Counted from the stretch's first letter, positions 1-10,450 are shown. The stretch: DNA of 64,000 nucleotides from Phymatolithon calcareum (GCA_977006965.1 OZ345362.1:2294001-2358000); one strand, 5' to 3'. The notes: a model not told the origin generated them from the letters alone. Translations and numbers: made by a program.

Positions 1-1113
1 CCGATAGAGAATTTCACAGCGTCTGTCGCCTTCACTGGGAGCGATCATGTTGTGACTTGAATTGCCTGTAGCGGACGGAATATGTATCCTTATCGTACGA
101 TTTCGGCGAAATGCCACTCACATACGGTATTGCATTCGGAAAGAGTGTGCATGCAGTATTTGCACTGCACAAATGTACAACTTTACCTGTCAAGGTCGAC
201 GACATAGACCGACCCTGCGAAAAACGACCGCGGTATGCGACATTGCGAAGCAAGGCACCACATCATTGCAATTTGCTGCATGGAAATGTGGGCAGAACAC
301 AGGCAGGCAGGCTCGCTGGCTGGCAATCGGGTTGCTCGACAGATAGTGTAGCTCATGTGCGAGGAGACCAGTTTCTACATCATTGGACTCTGTGAAGTTG
401 GAAGCGATAATTGAGAATGTTCCGATTTTTGCAGCCTCGCGATTCACTTCGTGGGACGGCATCATGATGATGACTTGCGATGACGATCATCGTATTCTCG
501 CGCGAAAAGACGGCACCAATTGGTGAGGCGTGAGATCGCGCGCGACAATAATCACCTATACTGTACTGGCAATGATTGTTCACGAGCGGCATCGCGCGGC
601 TTGGGAAGGGCGTGAATGCTGATCAGATAGAGTACGATCGGCCAGAATGTGAACCGAATGTTTTGTAATACGTACGTACGTAAATTATTTCAGAATTTTT
701 GTACCGTCCAGCTTTACAGTATTATATGAAGGCGCGAAAATAAAAATTCCCGAAATATTTTGGGAAGCTCAACAGATTTTCAGTTCGAAGGCTCGATCGA
801 AATTACACAACAGTAATTTACAATGTAATTTGTGGTCCCTATTCCTCTCTGTTTCGCTACGAGGCAGTGTTGGGGCAGACCGTCATAGCTTCAGTCCGAC
901 ACCATCGTGGCATACTGTAGACATCTCATCCCCCAACGTCCGCCTCCACGCGCCACATCGCTCACTCGCGCTCCATCTTTCGCTCCACCAAACCGCGGGT
1001 CTCGCACCAACCAACGCCACCGTCCGTGTACAGTAGCACTATCGTCCGACAGCGCGCGCGGGACCGTTCCGCGCGCGTCCTGTCTCGCGACACAGCCCTT
1101 CTTTTCGCGGCGA
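1..1113. other. Intergenic region upstream of the taxilin-like gene
   Basis: Only short, mutually overlapping frames in all six readings, with no family resemblance. The stretch from about 660 to 830 is AT-rich and contains a short ACGT tandem run near 668-681. Base composition rises sharply in GC after about 900, where the coding region begins. I see no gene here. Confidence 0.5.
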
Positions 1114-2442
1114 ATGCCGCGCCGTGCGCGCCGCGTCGGCGCCAATGGCACTTCAAGCTCTGCTTCTGCCCGCCTCCCATCGCATCCCGTCTGCCAAACG
1201 TCCAAGGCCGGCGTGTGCACCGACGTCGCCTGCGCCGCGGCCGCCGCGCGCGTCACGGCCCTCCTCGCAAAGACGCTTGCAGCCCTTCACGACCAGCGTG
1301 ACCTGCGCGTGGACCTCGCGGCGACGCGCGCACGCACCCTTCTCCTCGACGGTGAGTATGTATCCCTCCATAACGAATACGAGCGCGCCCTCGCGGCTCG
1401 CGACCGACTCGACGCTCTGTCGCGGGAGCTCACGCGGCAGAATAAGGCCGTCATAGACGAATCCGAACGGCGCATCGTGGAAGAGAAGCGCATGCGTGAG
1501 GCGATCGTACGCCGCTTCAACGTCGCCATGCGCGACATCAACGACAAATTGGCCGCGCAATTCGGAGATCGTGCCGGTCGCGATGCACGAATCGACGCCC
1601 TTCGACGCAAAATGGACGACCTTAACGAGCGTGCCAGTACGCGCGCGCAGCATTTTGAAGCCGCTCAGCACCGTCGTCTCCTCGAACGCAAACTCGATGC
1701 TGCGCGACTGCGGGAAGCGCGTGCAAAACACACGCGCGTCGCATCGGAACTGGCCGATCTGCGCGCGCGCTCGGCCGCCCTGCGCGACGAGCAGAGGTCT
1801 TTGCGCGGTGGTATATGCGGGCCGACCAGGTTTGCAGATGCCGCGCGTGACGCGCAGCATGCGCTTGACGAGGCGCGCGTGCAGCTTACGCGATGTGAGC
1901 GACGGGCCGCAACGCTATCGGCGGCGGCGAAGGAGTTGCAACTTGGAAACACACGGAGACGAAACGATAATAGCGCTACCAATATTCGTATCACGGCGAT
2001 GCAGGCGGAGGGGACACGACTGGAGGGGGCGATAGCGGAGGTGCGGGCGGGGGAGAGGAGGGAGCGTGCTAAGCGGGAGGCGTTGGAGAAACTGTGTCGA
2101 CAGGTGACGGCGGAACGGGCGGAACTGCATAATGATGTGCTTATTATGCAGGAAGCTTGGGCGAATCTTAAGATGGATATTGAGAAACTTAAGGGACAGG
2201 TTGGAGGGGGGAATAGGGTGTTTGAGGTGCTGCAGGCTATTATGAACCGTGAGTATCTGGATGTGGCTGTTACGGATGTGATGAGCACTGGGAGGTCGAT
2301 TGAGGACGCTATACGGGAGGAACTTGGCAATTTGAGAATGGCGGCAGACAGTATACCTGTGGCTTTGATGGAGCTTGCGCAGCCGCTTGCGGCGGCCGCT
2401 GCGAAACATCAGGCTGCGGCGTCGAATTCGAATACACGCTAG
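1114..2442 (+). CDS. Coiled-coil protein, taxilin-like
   Basis: The frame is open from 907, but the first 69 codons read as GC-rich leader without protein character. I therefore choose the ATG at 1114 (MPRRARRVG), giving 442 residues. From about residue 60 to 385 the protein is almost entirely charged heptad-type coiled coil rich in Arg, Glu, Ala and Leu. Residues 100-145 carry LSRELTRQNK followed by EEKRMREAIVRRFNVAMRDI. This resembles the start of the taxilin domain (LCRELQ..NK...EE.R); taxilins are long coiled-coil proteins that bind syntaxins and nascent-chain complexes. The C-terminal 60 residues are non-coiled and Ala-rich. There are no membrane segments or signal peptide. Codon usage is strongly GC-biased in the first two thirds and less so towards the end. 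An AATAAA lies at 2529-2534, 87 nt after the stop. Another coiled-coil family (SMC-like, myosin tail) is possible; the coding call is much surer than the family. Confidence 0.75.
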   Translation: MPRRARRVGANGTSSSASARLPSHPVCQTSKAGVCTDVACAAAAARVTALLAKTLAALHDQRDLRVDLAATRARTLLLDGEYVSLHNEYERALAARDRLDALSRELTRQNKAVIDESERRIVEEKRMREAIVRRFNVAMRDINDKLAAQFGDRAGRDARIDALRRKMDDLNERASTRAQHFEAAQHRRLLERKLDAARLREARAKHTRVASELADLRARSAALRDEQRSLRGGICGPTRFADAARDAQHALDEARVQLTRCERRAATLSAAAKELQLGNTRRRNDNSATNIRITAMQAEGTRLEGAIAEVRAGERRERAKREALEKLCRQVTAERAELHNDVLIMQEAWANLKMDIEKLKGQVGGGNRVFEVLQAIMNREYLDVAVTDVMSTGRSIEDAIREELGNLRMAADSIPVALMELAQPLAAAAAKHQAAASNSNTR

Positions 2443-2459
2443 CTAGCTAGCTAGCTAGC
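2438..2459 (+). repeat. (GCTA)n microsatellite overlapping the stop codon
   Basis: Five and a half perfect GCTA units. The TAG stop of the taxilin-like gene (2440-2442) is part of the array. The repeat contains TAG in every frame as it cycles, so slippage within it keeps termination close to the present site. Confidence 0.9.
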
Positions 2460-2528
2460 AGGATGGAAGAAGTGTTTCGGATTCTGGGCTCATACTTATT
2501 GCTCGTTCGTTCGCACAGTTTTACAAGG

Positions 2529-2534
2529 AATAAA
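2529..2534 (+). terminator. Candidate polyadenylation signal AATAAA
   Basis: A canonical AATAAA hexamer 87 nt downstream of the taxilin-like stop, in a suitable position for its 3' end formation. Confidence 0.4.
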
Positions 2535-3825
2535 TCAAAGAGCACTCACGAGGCGCAGGGAGGGAGATGTGTGTGCGTGCGTGCTATCGCAAGAGCTCCT
2601 GCGTTTTGTAAGTATTTTGTTCGTTCGATTCCTTACGCATGCACGCTTCAGCTCAACCGTCTGTCCGGTCCAAGAGAAAGACAAGAGTGGTACACATACG
2701 GTACATCTACAAATGCTTGCTTGGGCAACACTGGCTCGAAGTATATAAGGAGCCATGAGGTATCAACGCGGGCGGTTGGAAGCCGACGGTAGGCAGGCAG
2801 GTTGAGTGGACGAGGCAGAAATACTATCAAATGCAAAAGCGAATGATGAGGGAGACAATAATCATATACAAGCGCATGGCAACACAGTGCCGACTATATC
2901 ACATGACACACCACCCAGCCCATCGCAGAGCAAAAGTCTCCATAGAATACTTTGATGACAAGCCCAGGAATCGAACAAGTGGGAACCGTGGCACATGCGC
3001 AGCCGAAGGCCATGTCGCCTCGCCTCCTATTGCTTGTGCTAACGAATATACTACACTTCAAGAATCGAAGAGCTATGATAGCTTGTCGGGAGTCGGGAAA
3101 CCTGCGGTTCCTGTTTTCATTCGCTCGATGAGTCCCGCTTGGGCGATCTAAGAGCGGTACGAAAATAACCGATATAAACTGCTATTCAGACTTCGCCTGC
3201 TTGCCTGCTTCTCTTCGGTCTTTGCAGAGTTTCCTGCCTTATTTGACGGTTGCCAGTCCTGGAAGCTCGCAGAACAAGTCCGATGAAAGCTGAATTGTTT
3301 GGACGCATCCTCCGGATGGACAAGCTTGCCAGTTCTGATTCAAATGATAGGAGATAGAAAACTTTCGTGATGGCATAGATGCCATCCTCATATGACGGAA
3401 ATGTAAAATAGTGTGCAATTCGAGACAGAACCTCTGTTTACCCTTTGAAAAAGAAAGCAAAAGGTCCAGTTATAAAAAAGCATTGCTTAAAAGTAATGCT
3501 TTTTATAAAAAATCGCCCATACCAACAATCTGAACGCTACAAGGGAAGTGCGCTGGCACTACCGGTTGGTAACTTCGGCTTTGGAATCGACACCATAGCC
3601 ACAAAATGCCTATGCTCCTGTCGCACACGAGGGCATGACATGAAGCGGTTGGTAAAAGTATTTATTCTGACGTACAACAGATTCTAGGGCATGATTCTTC
3701 TGCCCTCGACATGTATTCTCCAAATCGTTGCAGGAGGCGATAGAGCGCAGCCTTGCAGTATTGGTTCATTGCATTTTTAGACATTCTGCTTTCTTCTTCA
3801 GCCATCTGCTAAGCTCGGCATGGAC
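2535..3825. other. Gene-free stretch with one hairpin
   Basis: No reading frame with protein character. A hairpin occurs at 3470-3508: left arm 3470-3484 (TTATAAAAAAGCATT), 10-nt loop, right arm 3495-3508 (AATGCTTTTTATAA), one bulged A. No associated gene is visible. The 5' part of the retroelement that becomes readable at about 3826 may start somewhere in this interval, but I cannot place its end. Confidence 0.45.
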
Positions 3826-3953
3826 TGCTCCACCTCACAGGCTCGTACATACGGATCATTATCGCTTCAACAAGGCCCAGCTCGGTTTTCGAAGAGACAT
3901 GAGTACCTATCTTGCGATACTTTGGGCAAAACCACAATGAAGAATGGTCATCC

Positions 3954-4238
3954 GCCTGTAGTATATTGGAAAAACTGCCTTCGCGCACCTGTGCGCATAT
4001 TTCGGTATGATACAGGCAGGAATGTTTAAGGTCGCCGGCTCGAGTTCTGTCACGAGCAAGAATTGAATTACGTTCCGCGAAGGGCACACAGATGTCGCCG
4101 TGTAGTGGTGTGCCGCAGTACTCACGGGAAGTAGATATGCGAGCACCCAGAATGAATCCCGTCCTGGAACATCCTAGAGGCCCCCTCGATGTCGAGTAAC
4201 TAAATGTGCTGCGCAGATATCGTGCAATAAAAGAAAGA
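3954..4238 (+). mobile_element. tRNA-derived SINE (SINE-a, copy 1) inside LINE L1
   Basis: The insert is flanked by a perfect 14-bp target-site duplication AAGAATGGTCATCC (3940-3953 and 4239-4252). It interrupts the L1 reverse transcriptase, which resumes in register after it. The head has an A-box-like TAGTATATTGG (3959-3969) and a degenerate B box GGCTCGAGTTC (4037-4047). The tail ends in an AAAG repeat. The homologous copy at 12600-12895 has better preserved promoter boxes. Antisense translation across the B box gives the typical spurious RDRTRAGDL peptide. Confidence 0.85.
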
Positions 4239-4381
4239 AAGAATGGTCATCCCTTCGTGACCGTTCTTGAGCTGTCCGCAGCATACGACAAGGTTTCAAG
4301 AGATATCCTTATCAAGAGACTCACGGGCAAACTACCGGACTACATGACAAGGATGGTAGCGTACCTTTTGAAACCGTCTTG

Positions 4382-4687
4382 CGGTGTGCCGCAACGCTCA
4401 AGGAAGCTGGGAGAGAAGACAGAAGGAAATGAAAGAAGGCAGAGAGATGATTAGCTACCGTGAACGTCCAAAATGGTTTCCAACCCGGGCATCATTTTGA
4501 AGGACGGCGAATGAAGATTGGCTGCGTAGCGATATGGATGTTAAGCTGGACCATGGTCTGCACCTTGTGCAGCTTGGACAGCTGTTGTGACATCAAGTAT
4601 CACTCGTATCTGTTAAGGTCTACTAGAGCCGTAAGGATGCGGAGTTGTTCCATCAGCTTCGAGAAATCCCGCAGTAAAAGAAAGAAA
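4382..4687 (+). mobile_element. SINE-like insertion (SINE-b, copy 1) inside LINE L1
   Basis: A 306-bp insert flanked by a perfect 12-bp direct repeat GAAACCGTCTTG (4370-4381 and 4688-4699). It splits L1 just after YLLKP, between motifs A and B. It ends in AAAAGAAAGAAA like SINE-a, but its body is different. A B-box-like GGTTTCCAACCC lies near 4473. The last 40 bases resemble the element at 55512-55732. Confidence 0.75.
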
Positions 4688-6473
4688 GAAACCGTCTTGG
4701 GTCATATAGACTGGAGATGAGACAAGAGCACGGCGTATTGTCGATCGGGGAGGTTCTCAACGGTCTCTACCTAGTTCGTGCATCTACAATATATTCATGA
4801 ATACGTTTGCTGAGGCGGTTTCCAAAGCCTCTGATAAAATTTCTGAGAGTCCAGCAAAACTCTTTGCTGACAATGTCCAACTTCAGGACCAGAATGAGAC
4901 GGAATACAAAAGCTACTTGACATAGCGACGACCTGGGCAAGTGAAAATGGTATGAAATGGAACAAAAAGCCAGGAAAGAGCGAGGTTCTCAACACTTTCT
5001 ACCTTGCGGGGCGAGAGCTGCAGTAAGCCTGGAGGATCTCCTATCTTGGGGTAAGTAGGAACCACCAGGGGGTAACAAACAACATGTCCCTATCAAGAGT
5101 ACGAAATGATGCTGGTTATATTCAAACTGCGGGAGATCGGAGTTAATGTCCGAGGATTCGAACCGGCGACATGCATCAGAGTTTTCAAGTTTCTAATTTT
5201 GCCGACCTGGGAATATGCTCTACACACGACGCCAATAGGTAATGCAGAATTGCGGGGTTTCTCTATTACGAAGACAGCATACCACAGTAACGCGCTGAGG
5301 AATGTCAGATTCAATGTTTGTCAACGCTACGGCAACGGACCATACATCAGAGTAAAGTTGACATTCATTCCGGTCCTCGTTTTTCCATCTGCAAAATTCT
5401 CCGGAAATATTATCTAATTGGAAACCGGCAAAAGTGTACGCCTCACCCACATTACCATAATCCAAGAACAGCTTGGTATATTCCATCAGCCAGAGAGCGC
5501 ATGGGTGTAGCCCGTTGGTGTTGACTGATTGTCGAGACGCCAAATCTTCAATGAAATTTCTCTCAGATTTCGTATTGTCATGGACTGGAAACCTGATAAT
5601 CTGCCTGCCTTCCACAGCAATTAAATGATAAATTCATTTACTATTATTAGTGCTTGTCGCAATGCAACACTGTCCGTCCTCCGACATGAACAATATGGGA
5701 AACCCCAAACAAGAAATGACCTTCAGTGATTGTCCACCCTCATCAGCTATCCAAACCCTCACCTTACTATTCCAGGAGCAGGGAAAAATGCGTCTGTTCC
5801 TGAATATCTTACTTCGTAGACAGTTTCTGAGTGAACATTAAGTACGAATCGTAAATTCTCTGAATTCAATTTCCACACCCGAATCGACCCATCGCCACTG
5901 CCTCACTCCGCAAACCCTTAATCGTCGCCAACATCAATGCGGGTGATACCATCAGTGCGCTTAGTCTCATCACCACATAAGGAGCGACAGCAAGCACCAT
6001 TACTAGCTTGCCACATTGATAACATGCGGCTAGAACCAATTAAATTGGTAATAATTGCGAAGAAAATAGAAATTTACCAATTTAATTTTTTATTGGATCC
6101 ATAGATGTAATTCAAATTGCAATTACATATGCATGCCCAATTATGGCTGCAACTACCTCCAGTTATGCAATTTGGGTTCATCCCTCAAGTATACAAAATC
6201 AATGTCGGGAAATATTTCTTCCTGCTGAAAGTCCTGCTGCATGCGTCGATCAATTCGTTCGCTTTGAGCCCCTGACATAGCTGGTCTGACTGACTGCTGG
6301 TCCCAATAATTATTACTGACCTTGAGATAGAGCAGAGCCTCAACAGCATTGGTGTCATGGACTTGCGATTATCAGTCAAGATTTACTTTGCAATCGACCA
6401 TTGTCTTCAGACAGTGCTGGTGGCAAAAAGTTGGGTGTTGCCACAGTTCTGATCAGCTCGTCAAGTGTGCGCG

Positions 6474-6900
6474 GTGCGCACCAGACTTAGGTCATAATTA
6501 ATTTCAATTCCCGTTTATTGCAATATTGAATTGGAATAGTCTATTGCAGAACCAAGAATAACTTCTTATTTCAGCACACTACGTTGCCTATGTTAGCATC
6601 CAATCCAGATTACAGAGCGATTTATAAAAATGTACTACGATGCTGACTCACGTTCAACCACGTTCCAAACAGCACATGTATTGAACAAAGTAATTACAGG
6701 CGCTAGTTCAACTACGTTATTCCCTATTCCCTACTTGTGATGTACATCGTTTTGTTGTGATTGCCAAAAAAAAACCTATTGTGGTGTCACTGATTATTGC
6801 AGTAACTATTGCTAGCACACAGAGCTGTGAATAGTATTCCCGTATTGCATCATGGAACGCCATTGCGTAAAATAGTACGCGACCAAAGTCTGGTGCGTAC
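6474..6900. mobile_element. Candidate MITE with 20-bp terminal inverted repeats
   Basis: The left end (6474-6493, GTGCGCACCAGACTTAGGTC) and the inverted right end (6881-6900, read as GTACGCACCAGACTTTGGTC) match at 18 of 20 positions. The 427-bp interior has no ORF and contains ATTGCAATATTGAATTGGAAT. I could not find a clear target-site duplication, so the exact ends and the class are uncertain. Confidence 0.45.
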
Positions 6901-7835
6901 TAACACAAAACGCTTAGGTGAGAGCGCGGCGCCAAATATTTCCAATATATAATGGCTGTCACTGTGTGGCGTGCGGAGTAGAAAGTTCTTTCCCGGTCTC
7001 TGAAATAGGGGCCGAAGACGTTACATGCATCGAAATTAACGGACCGTGGAAGGGCATCCCAAAATGCTGCAATGATAGCAACTCTGATAAATTGAAAGTG
7101 CCTTCGAGTCAGTAGAAAGTTTGCCTATAAAGCTAACTCATTAGTAACTAGCAATTTCTATTGCAATATCTTCAATTCTGCAATCAAGATTTCAAATGGT
7201 GAATAGTCTCCAATTATTATACAATTGCAATTAATTGTAATTGAAACTTAATTCGTTCTGGGTCTGTCAGTGAATGCGAAGATAAAAAGCAGAACTGAGG
7301 GACGTAACATGAAGAGGGTCAAATAAGCTGAAGGCCTAATTGGTGTTTTCTATTCCCATCCTAGCCCCTGTTTCTTCGCTGTGAGTGGGAATGCTCTTTT
7401 TCGGCAGATGGGCGTCTCCGCCACTCTGCAAACCTTCAGGTACAACTCAAGACATAAAATATGAAGAAAATAAAAAATTCCTTGGATGGAGGAAACACCC
7501 TTCTGAATAACCACCGTCTTTATGGACTTTTGTTCCAGAAAATTGCGCTCCCAGTGATGAACTATGGTCCACGATTCATGGCACAGCGAAGGCGGGAACT
7601 CATTTCTTCAACTAGAAGTCTATATTGAACGCCATGCAATCGCTGTCGCTGCTTGTCTGTAAATAAAGTAGAATAGTTTTACATTGTGCACACACACGTA
7701 ATGTATCGTGTTTTGCGTTTACCCCAACCAGACTTTTCCATCGTTTCCGTGACGAAGGGTGTTGAAGGCACCAATACAGTAGATCAGCAACTGAGGAAAA
7801 CTTGCTCGTCCATTTTGACGACTCTGGACCTGTTC

Positions 7836-7871
7836 AAAAAACGTTTTACAGAATTCTGTAAAACGTTTTTT
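7836..7871. repeat. Perfect 36-bp palindrome
   Basis: An uninterrupted inverted repeat centred on GAATTC with no spacer; each arm is AAAAAACGTTTTACAGAA. Both strands therefore encode the same peptide core (KKRFTEFCKTFF), which explains two mirror ORFs around it (7686-7979 and 7719-7940, opposite strands). I do not consider either of these a gene. Confidence 0.9.
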
Positions 7872-8385
7872 AAGACTCTCGTACGTCATAAGATATGCGT
7901 CGCGGCCAGGGGCATGGGTGCAATTATGAACTACGGGCACCTCAACGAGGTGTATCCCAACAATCTACAGTACATTTAGGGGGAGTGAAAATCTCTCCAT
8001 TTTATCCTATCCATCTCAACTTGGGTTTATATTAATACCGACATGGACGCTGTGATTTCAAGTAGAACATAAGCACACTAGTCTCACACAGACTCGAAGA
8101 AACTCCTAAATTCGCAGGTCTTGCGATTCGCCTGGACAGCATCGGTTGATACACGTTTAATGCCACAGGAAAAAGCAAGCAGACACATGGCATTGTGGCT
8201 GCAAGCGAATGAACTCCTTCCTTTCATTCGTTTCCTTCCCTTCGCGAGAAATTACTCACCACAAAGAAAGGTCAAGTGCAGGAACAGGGCACTACATTAC
8301 GCTTGTCGATTGATATCACACAAATCATCCACCCGTGTCCACACGAAACACTGATAGCGGAATACGTTCTTGCAAGAGCAGTGCG

Positions 8386-9165
8386 CTACCTTGCGGACGG
8401 GTGATACAGAGTGGCCACCTTGGCTTCCCCTCCACTTGCCGCAAAAGAAGTACCGCCATGTCGAATAACAATAATGTCCTTCTCAACATCCACCTCATTC
8501 GATGTCACTGGGTCTGTTCCCTCCGTCCGCACAAAGCTATCAGTGCATTTCCCACAAAGCACGGTGCCAGTACGTAGCGCCACAGGTTTCGCCGCGTTAG
8601 TCAGCGCGCATCGGCACACAGGGCACATAAATCTCGCATCTCCTTTGCTCGCACCACCAGCCTCCAAGGGCTTGAGATCCACGAGCTCCTTCGCCTTCAG
8701 CGGTCTGTTCGTAACCGGGCATCGTCGCCGCTTGCGCACACCGCCCGACACTGCCAATTCTTTGCCTTCTGCATCGTGCACCGCTGTCGCACCAGGCAGC
8801 CAGAAACTGCTCTCCTTTGCACGCGCGCGAGTTGCTGGAATCTTCTCGGGCGCAGGCCGGTGCACCGCGTCGTCCGCGTCGTCCTCGTTGGTTACTGAAA
8901 ATGATTTACGTGTCGAGGATGCATTAGAAGTGCGCAAAGCGGTGCGCTGCTCAATTAGGGCGCGCAAAATAGCGCCGCGGTCGTACAGCACTCCGGAAGG
9001 TGTGACACAGGGCGCAAGCGCCGGGGAGAGCGACAGGGAGCACGAGTCCCAGGCGCGTAGAGAGCCGCTTCCCACGCGCGCACGCACGGAGCCGTGCTCC
9101 ATGCCCCGGCGCTCCGCGTATGTGAAGACGGCGCCATCGGTGGCGTTTTTTGAGTGCTTTGTCAT
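8386..9165 (-). CDS. NOSIP: NOSIP-like RING/U-box E3 ubiquitin ligase
   Basis: Intact 259-residue frame, slightly shorter than the roughly 300-residue animal NOSIP. The N-terminus MTKHSKNATDGAVFTYAERR matches the conserved NOSIP start. Residues 41-75 (SCSLSLSPALAPCVTPSGVL, YDRGAIL) form the first half of the split U-box fold. SFWLPG at 120-125 is a family motif. RKRRR at 144-148 could be a nuclear signal. Residues 149-232 hold the CPVT and CPVCRCALTN metal-binding-type segments and TDPVTSNEVDVEKDIIVIRHGGTSF, close to the DII..RGGTGF ending typical of the family. Family members are nuclear/cytoplasmic E3 ligases, first described as nitric oxide synthase interactors, and some associate with spliceosomes. 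The gene is GC-rich compared with its flanks. It has a broken copy in unit B at 16872-17623, so this is the functional paralogue. Confidence 0.9.
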   Translation of the reverse strand: MTKHSKNATDGAVFTYAERRGMEHGSVRARVGSGSLRAWDSCSLSLSPALAPCVTPSGVLYDRGAILRALIEQRTALRTSNASSTRKSFSVTNEDDADDAVHRPAPEKIPATRARAKESSFWLPGATAVHDAEGKELAVSGGVRKRRRCPVTNRPLKAKELVDLKPLEAGGASKGDARFMCPVCRCALTNAAKPVALRTGTVLCGKCTDSFVRTEGTDPVTSNEVDVEKDIIVIRHGGTSFAASGGEAKVATLYHPSAR

Positions 9166-9569
9166 TACGATCTGCGCGGTGCTGTTTTAGAGCTTCGGCA
9201 TGCCGTCGGCAATCCCCGCGCATATAGAAATCGGATGCACGTAGTATGATAATAAGTGTAATAAATCGGAATTTATGTTCTGTGGGGATACATTTCATGT
9301 GGACGATAGTTTACACTATGGCCGCGCACGGTTTCAGAAGAAGCGGAATAATTCGACTGAATCATCACTCGCGCATTTTTTCTTCGGTATTCGTTATCGG
9401 CATTGACTCTGGCTTTTGGGGGAAACGAAGACTACGCCCATAGCGACTTGGCTCATGGATTAAAATCTGCGCCGAAGCAACTGCAAGTCATGCTCGTCAT
9501 AATGGTACATGAGCGGCTCGTCAGAAGCAAGCAGCGTTTGCATAACATAACTTCGGCGACTCCAGGCCG
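9166..9569. other. Intergenic region between NOSIP and the acidic ORF locus
   Basis: About 400 bases without a supported ORF. Much of it is shared with unit B (17630-17980). It would hold the divergent promoters of the NOSIP-like gene (minus) and the neighbouring plus-strand locus if the latter is real. I see no TATA box. Confidence 0.3.
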
Positions 9570-9721
9570 TTGTCTCGCAATGTCCACACCGACCAATGTA
9601 TGGGGTTGTGCGTCAGAATGATCTCTGAGTTGAATTCTATTGGCTCTGAGAAGCACACCGATGCGCGGGCTGCGTCAGGCTGCATACTTAAGTCAAGGTC
9701 GTTGCCCGGGGGAAGGCTGTA

Positions 9722-10450
9722 TGGCATGCTCACGGGCCGTCGTACGAGTCAATGCGGTTGTGCTGTAACGGAAGATAACAGCACCTCGCAGCTGAAAGAG
9801 GTGGAGGCCTTGAAGTGGCTTTTCGGCACGCAATCATAACCAACTTCGCAAACGTGAAGAGACAGGCATGTGTCTACCAGTTTGTCCGGTACAGGATGCA
9901 CGGGTCGGTGAGAATAGATTCTCCGGGGCGGTAACTTGCGGGATGGGTGAATTGCGGGAGCAGCTGGAGGAGATGAAGGTGGCGCCGACGCGGTGCTTGG
10001 AAAACCAGTTTTTCCAGACTCACCGTCATAGGATAAGGAGTCTTCGGCGGTGGGTGAAGATGGAGACGGTGATTTGGATAGCGATACCGTGGACCGCAAT
10101 GTCTTTAATGCTCTGACCGGAGTTGCGGTGACATTTAAGCATTTCTTGAGACAGATTGGCGTCGCTGCCGAGAATCTTGAGTCTGTTGGCCCTCCGCCGA
10201 TGCCCGTCCCCGGAAACGCAGATCCGAAAGGTGTGGCGAAGCAAACCGGGACATCTTGCGGTACCTGTGGCGCAGGTAGAACCCTCGGCACCATCGGAGT
10301 AAGTGGGATTCATCACAACTTGGGCAGTGAGACAAAAAATGGACGAAGTGAGGGAAGAAGAGAAGGCAGAAATGACTCGTTTCGCGCTTCCAAGAAATTC
10401 GGCGCTCTAATAAAATGCGACGCGATTGTCGCAACTGACAATCGTATTAA
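9722..10450 (+). pseudogene. Degraded hypothetical gene, acidic with CxxCGAGR motif (unit A copy)
   Basis: The plus-strand frames agree with the unit B copy (18139-18849) across frame shifts. Shared pieces are TSQ followed by NSTSQ.KE.EA, REQLEEMK, EDGDGDLDSD (B: EEGDGDLDKD), the PKG.AKQTG..C.TCGAGRTLG block near 10219-10290, and a common end MDEVREEE then FAL.RNS.L stop (near 10337-10410). Copy A has six A's after 10333 where B has five, which shifts the frame before the shared C-terminus. The best single frame is 10050-10481 (143 aa). No known family is recognised; the CxxC pair may be half of a zinc site. An overlapping 181-codon minus-strand frame exists, but its C-terminal part is not better conserved than this one. 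Confidence 0.35.

Larger units (their letters stand above)
3826..5260 (+). pseudogene. Dead non-LTR retrotransposon (LINE) reverse transcriptase, copy L1
   Basis: Three pieces read as one reverse transcriptase once two inserted SINEs are set aside. At 3826-3953 the fingers region includes KAQLGFRRDMST. At 4253-4369 motif A reads LELSAAYDKVSRDILI. From 4700 there is a motif B-like stretch ending IFMNTFAEAV, then motif C at about 4858 as FADNVQLQ (catalytic second Asp replaced by Asn), then TWASENGMKWN and the thumb region, which aligns with copy L2. Stops and frame shifts lie throughout, so the copy is inactive. The non-LTR assignment rests on the FADD-like motif C, absence of LTRs, and the 5'-truncated, TSD-flanked sister copy L2. 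The true 5' and 3' ends of this copy are not resolved. Confidence 0.8.
5261..8069. other. AT-rich gene-free region
   Basis: No convincing ORF. Roughly 6000-7260 is rich in short ATTGCAATTA/CAATTGCAAT motifs of the kind found near the ends of non-autonomous DNA elements. The stretch holds the MITE candidate (6474-6900) and the perfect palindrome (7836-7871), which are listed separately. The remainder shows nothing I can name. Confidence 0.45.

Noticed and set aside
1153-2330. Long minus-strand frames (235 and 221 codons) opposite the taxilin-like gene
   Set aside because: They arise from the GC-rich, Arg/Ala-coding plus strand. They are Arg/Ser-rich without domain features, whereas the plus frame has regular coiled-coil heptads.
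3809-4087. Minus-strand ORF with RDRTRAGDL, likewise 12351-12890
   Set aside because: This peptide is the known antisense translation of a tRNA-like B box. It lies within the SINEs and is not a gene.
5150-5170. GATTCGAACC as an antisense tRNA T-arm
   Set aside because: It lies in the LINE coding region, and the matching L2 position reads GATTCAAACC within the RT frame. No tRNA fold.
7686-7979. Two mirror ORFs around 7850
   Set aside because: Their shared peptide is forced by the perfect palindrome, and neither has other support.
9749-10294. 181-codon minus-strand ORF
   Set aside because: The counterpart in unit B is split in two, and the conserved C-terminus and acidic tract make better sense on the plus strand. 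I could not exclude it fully.
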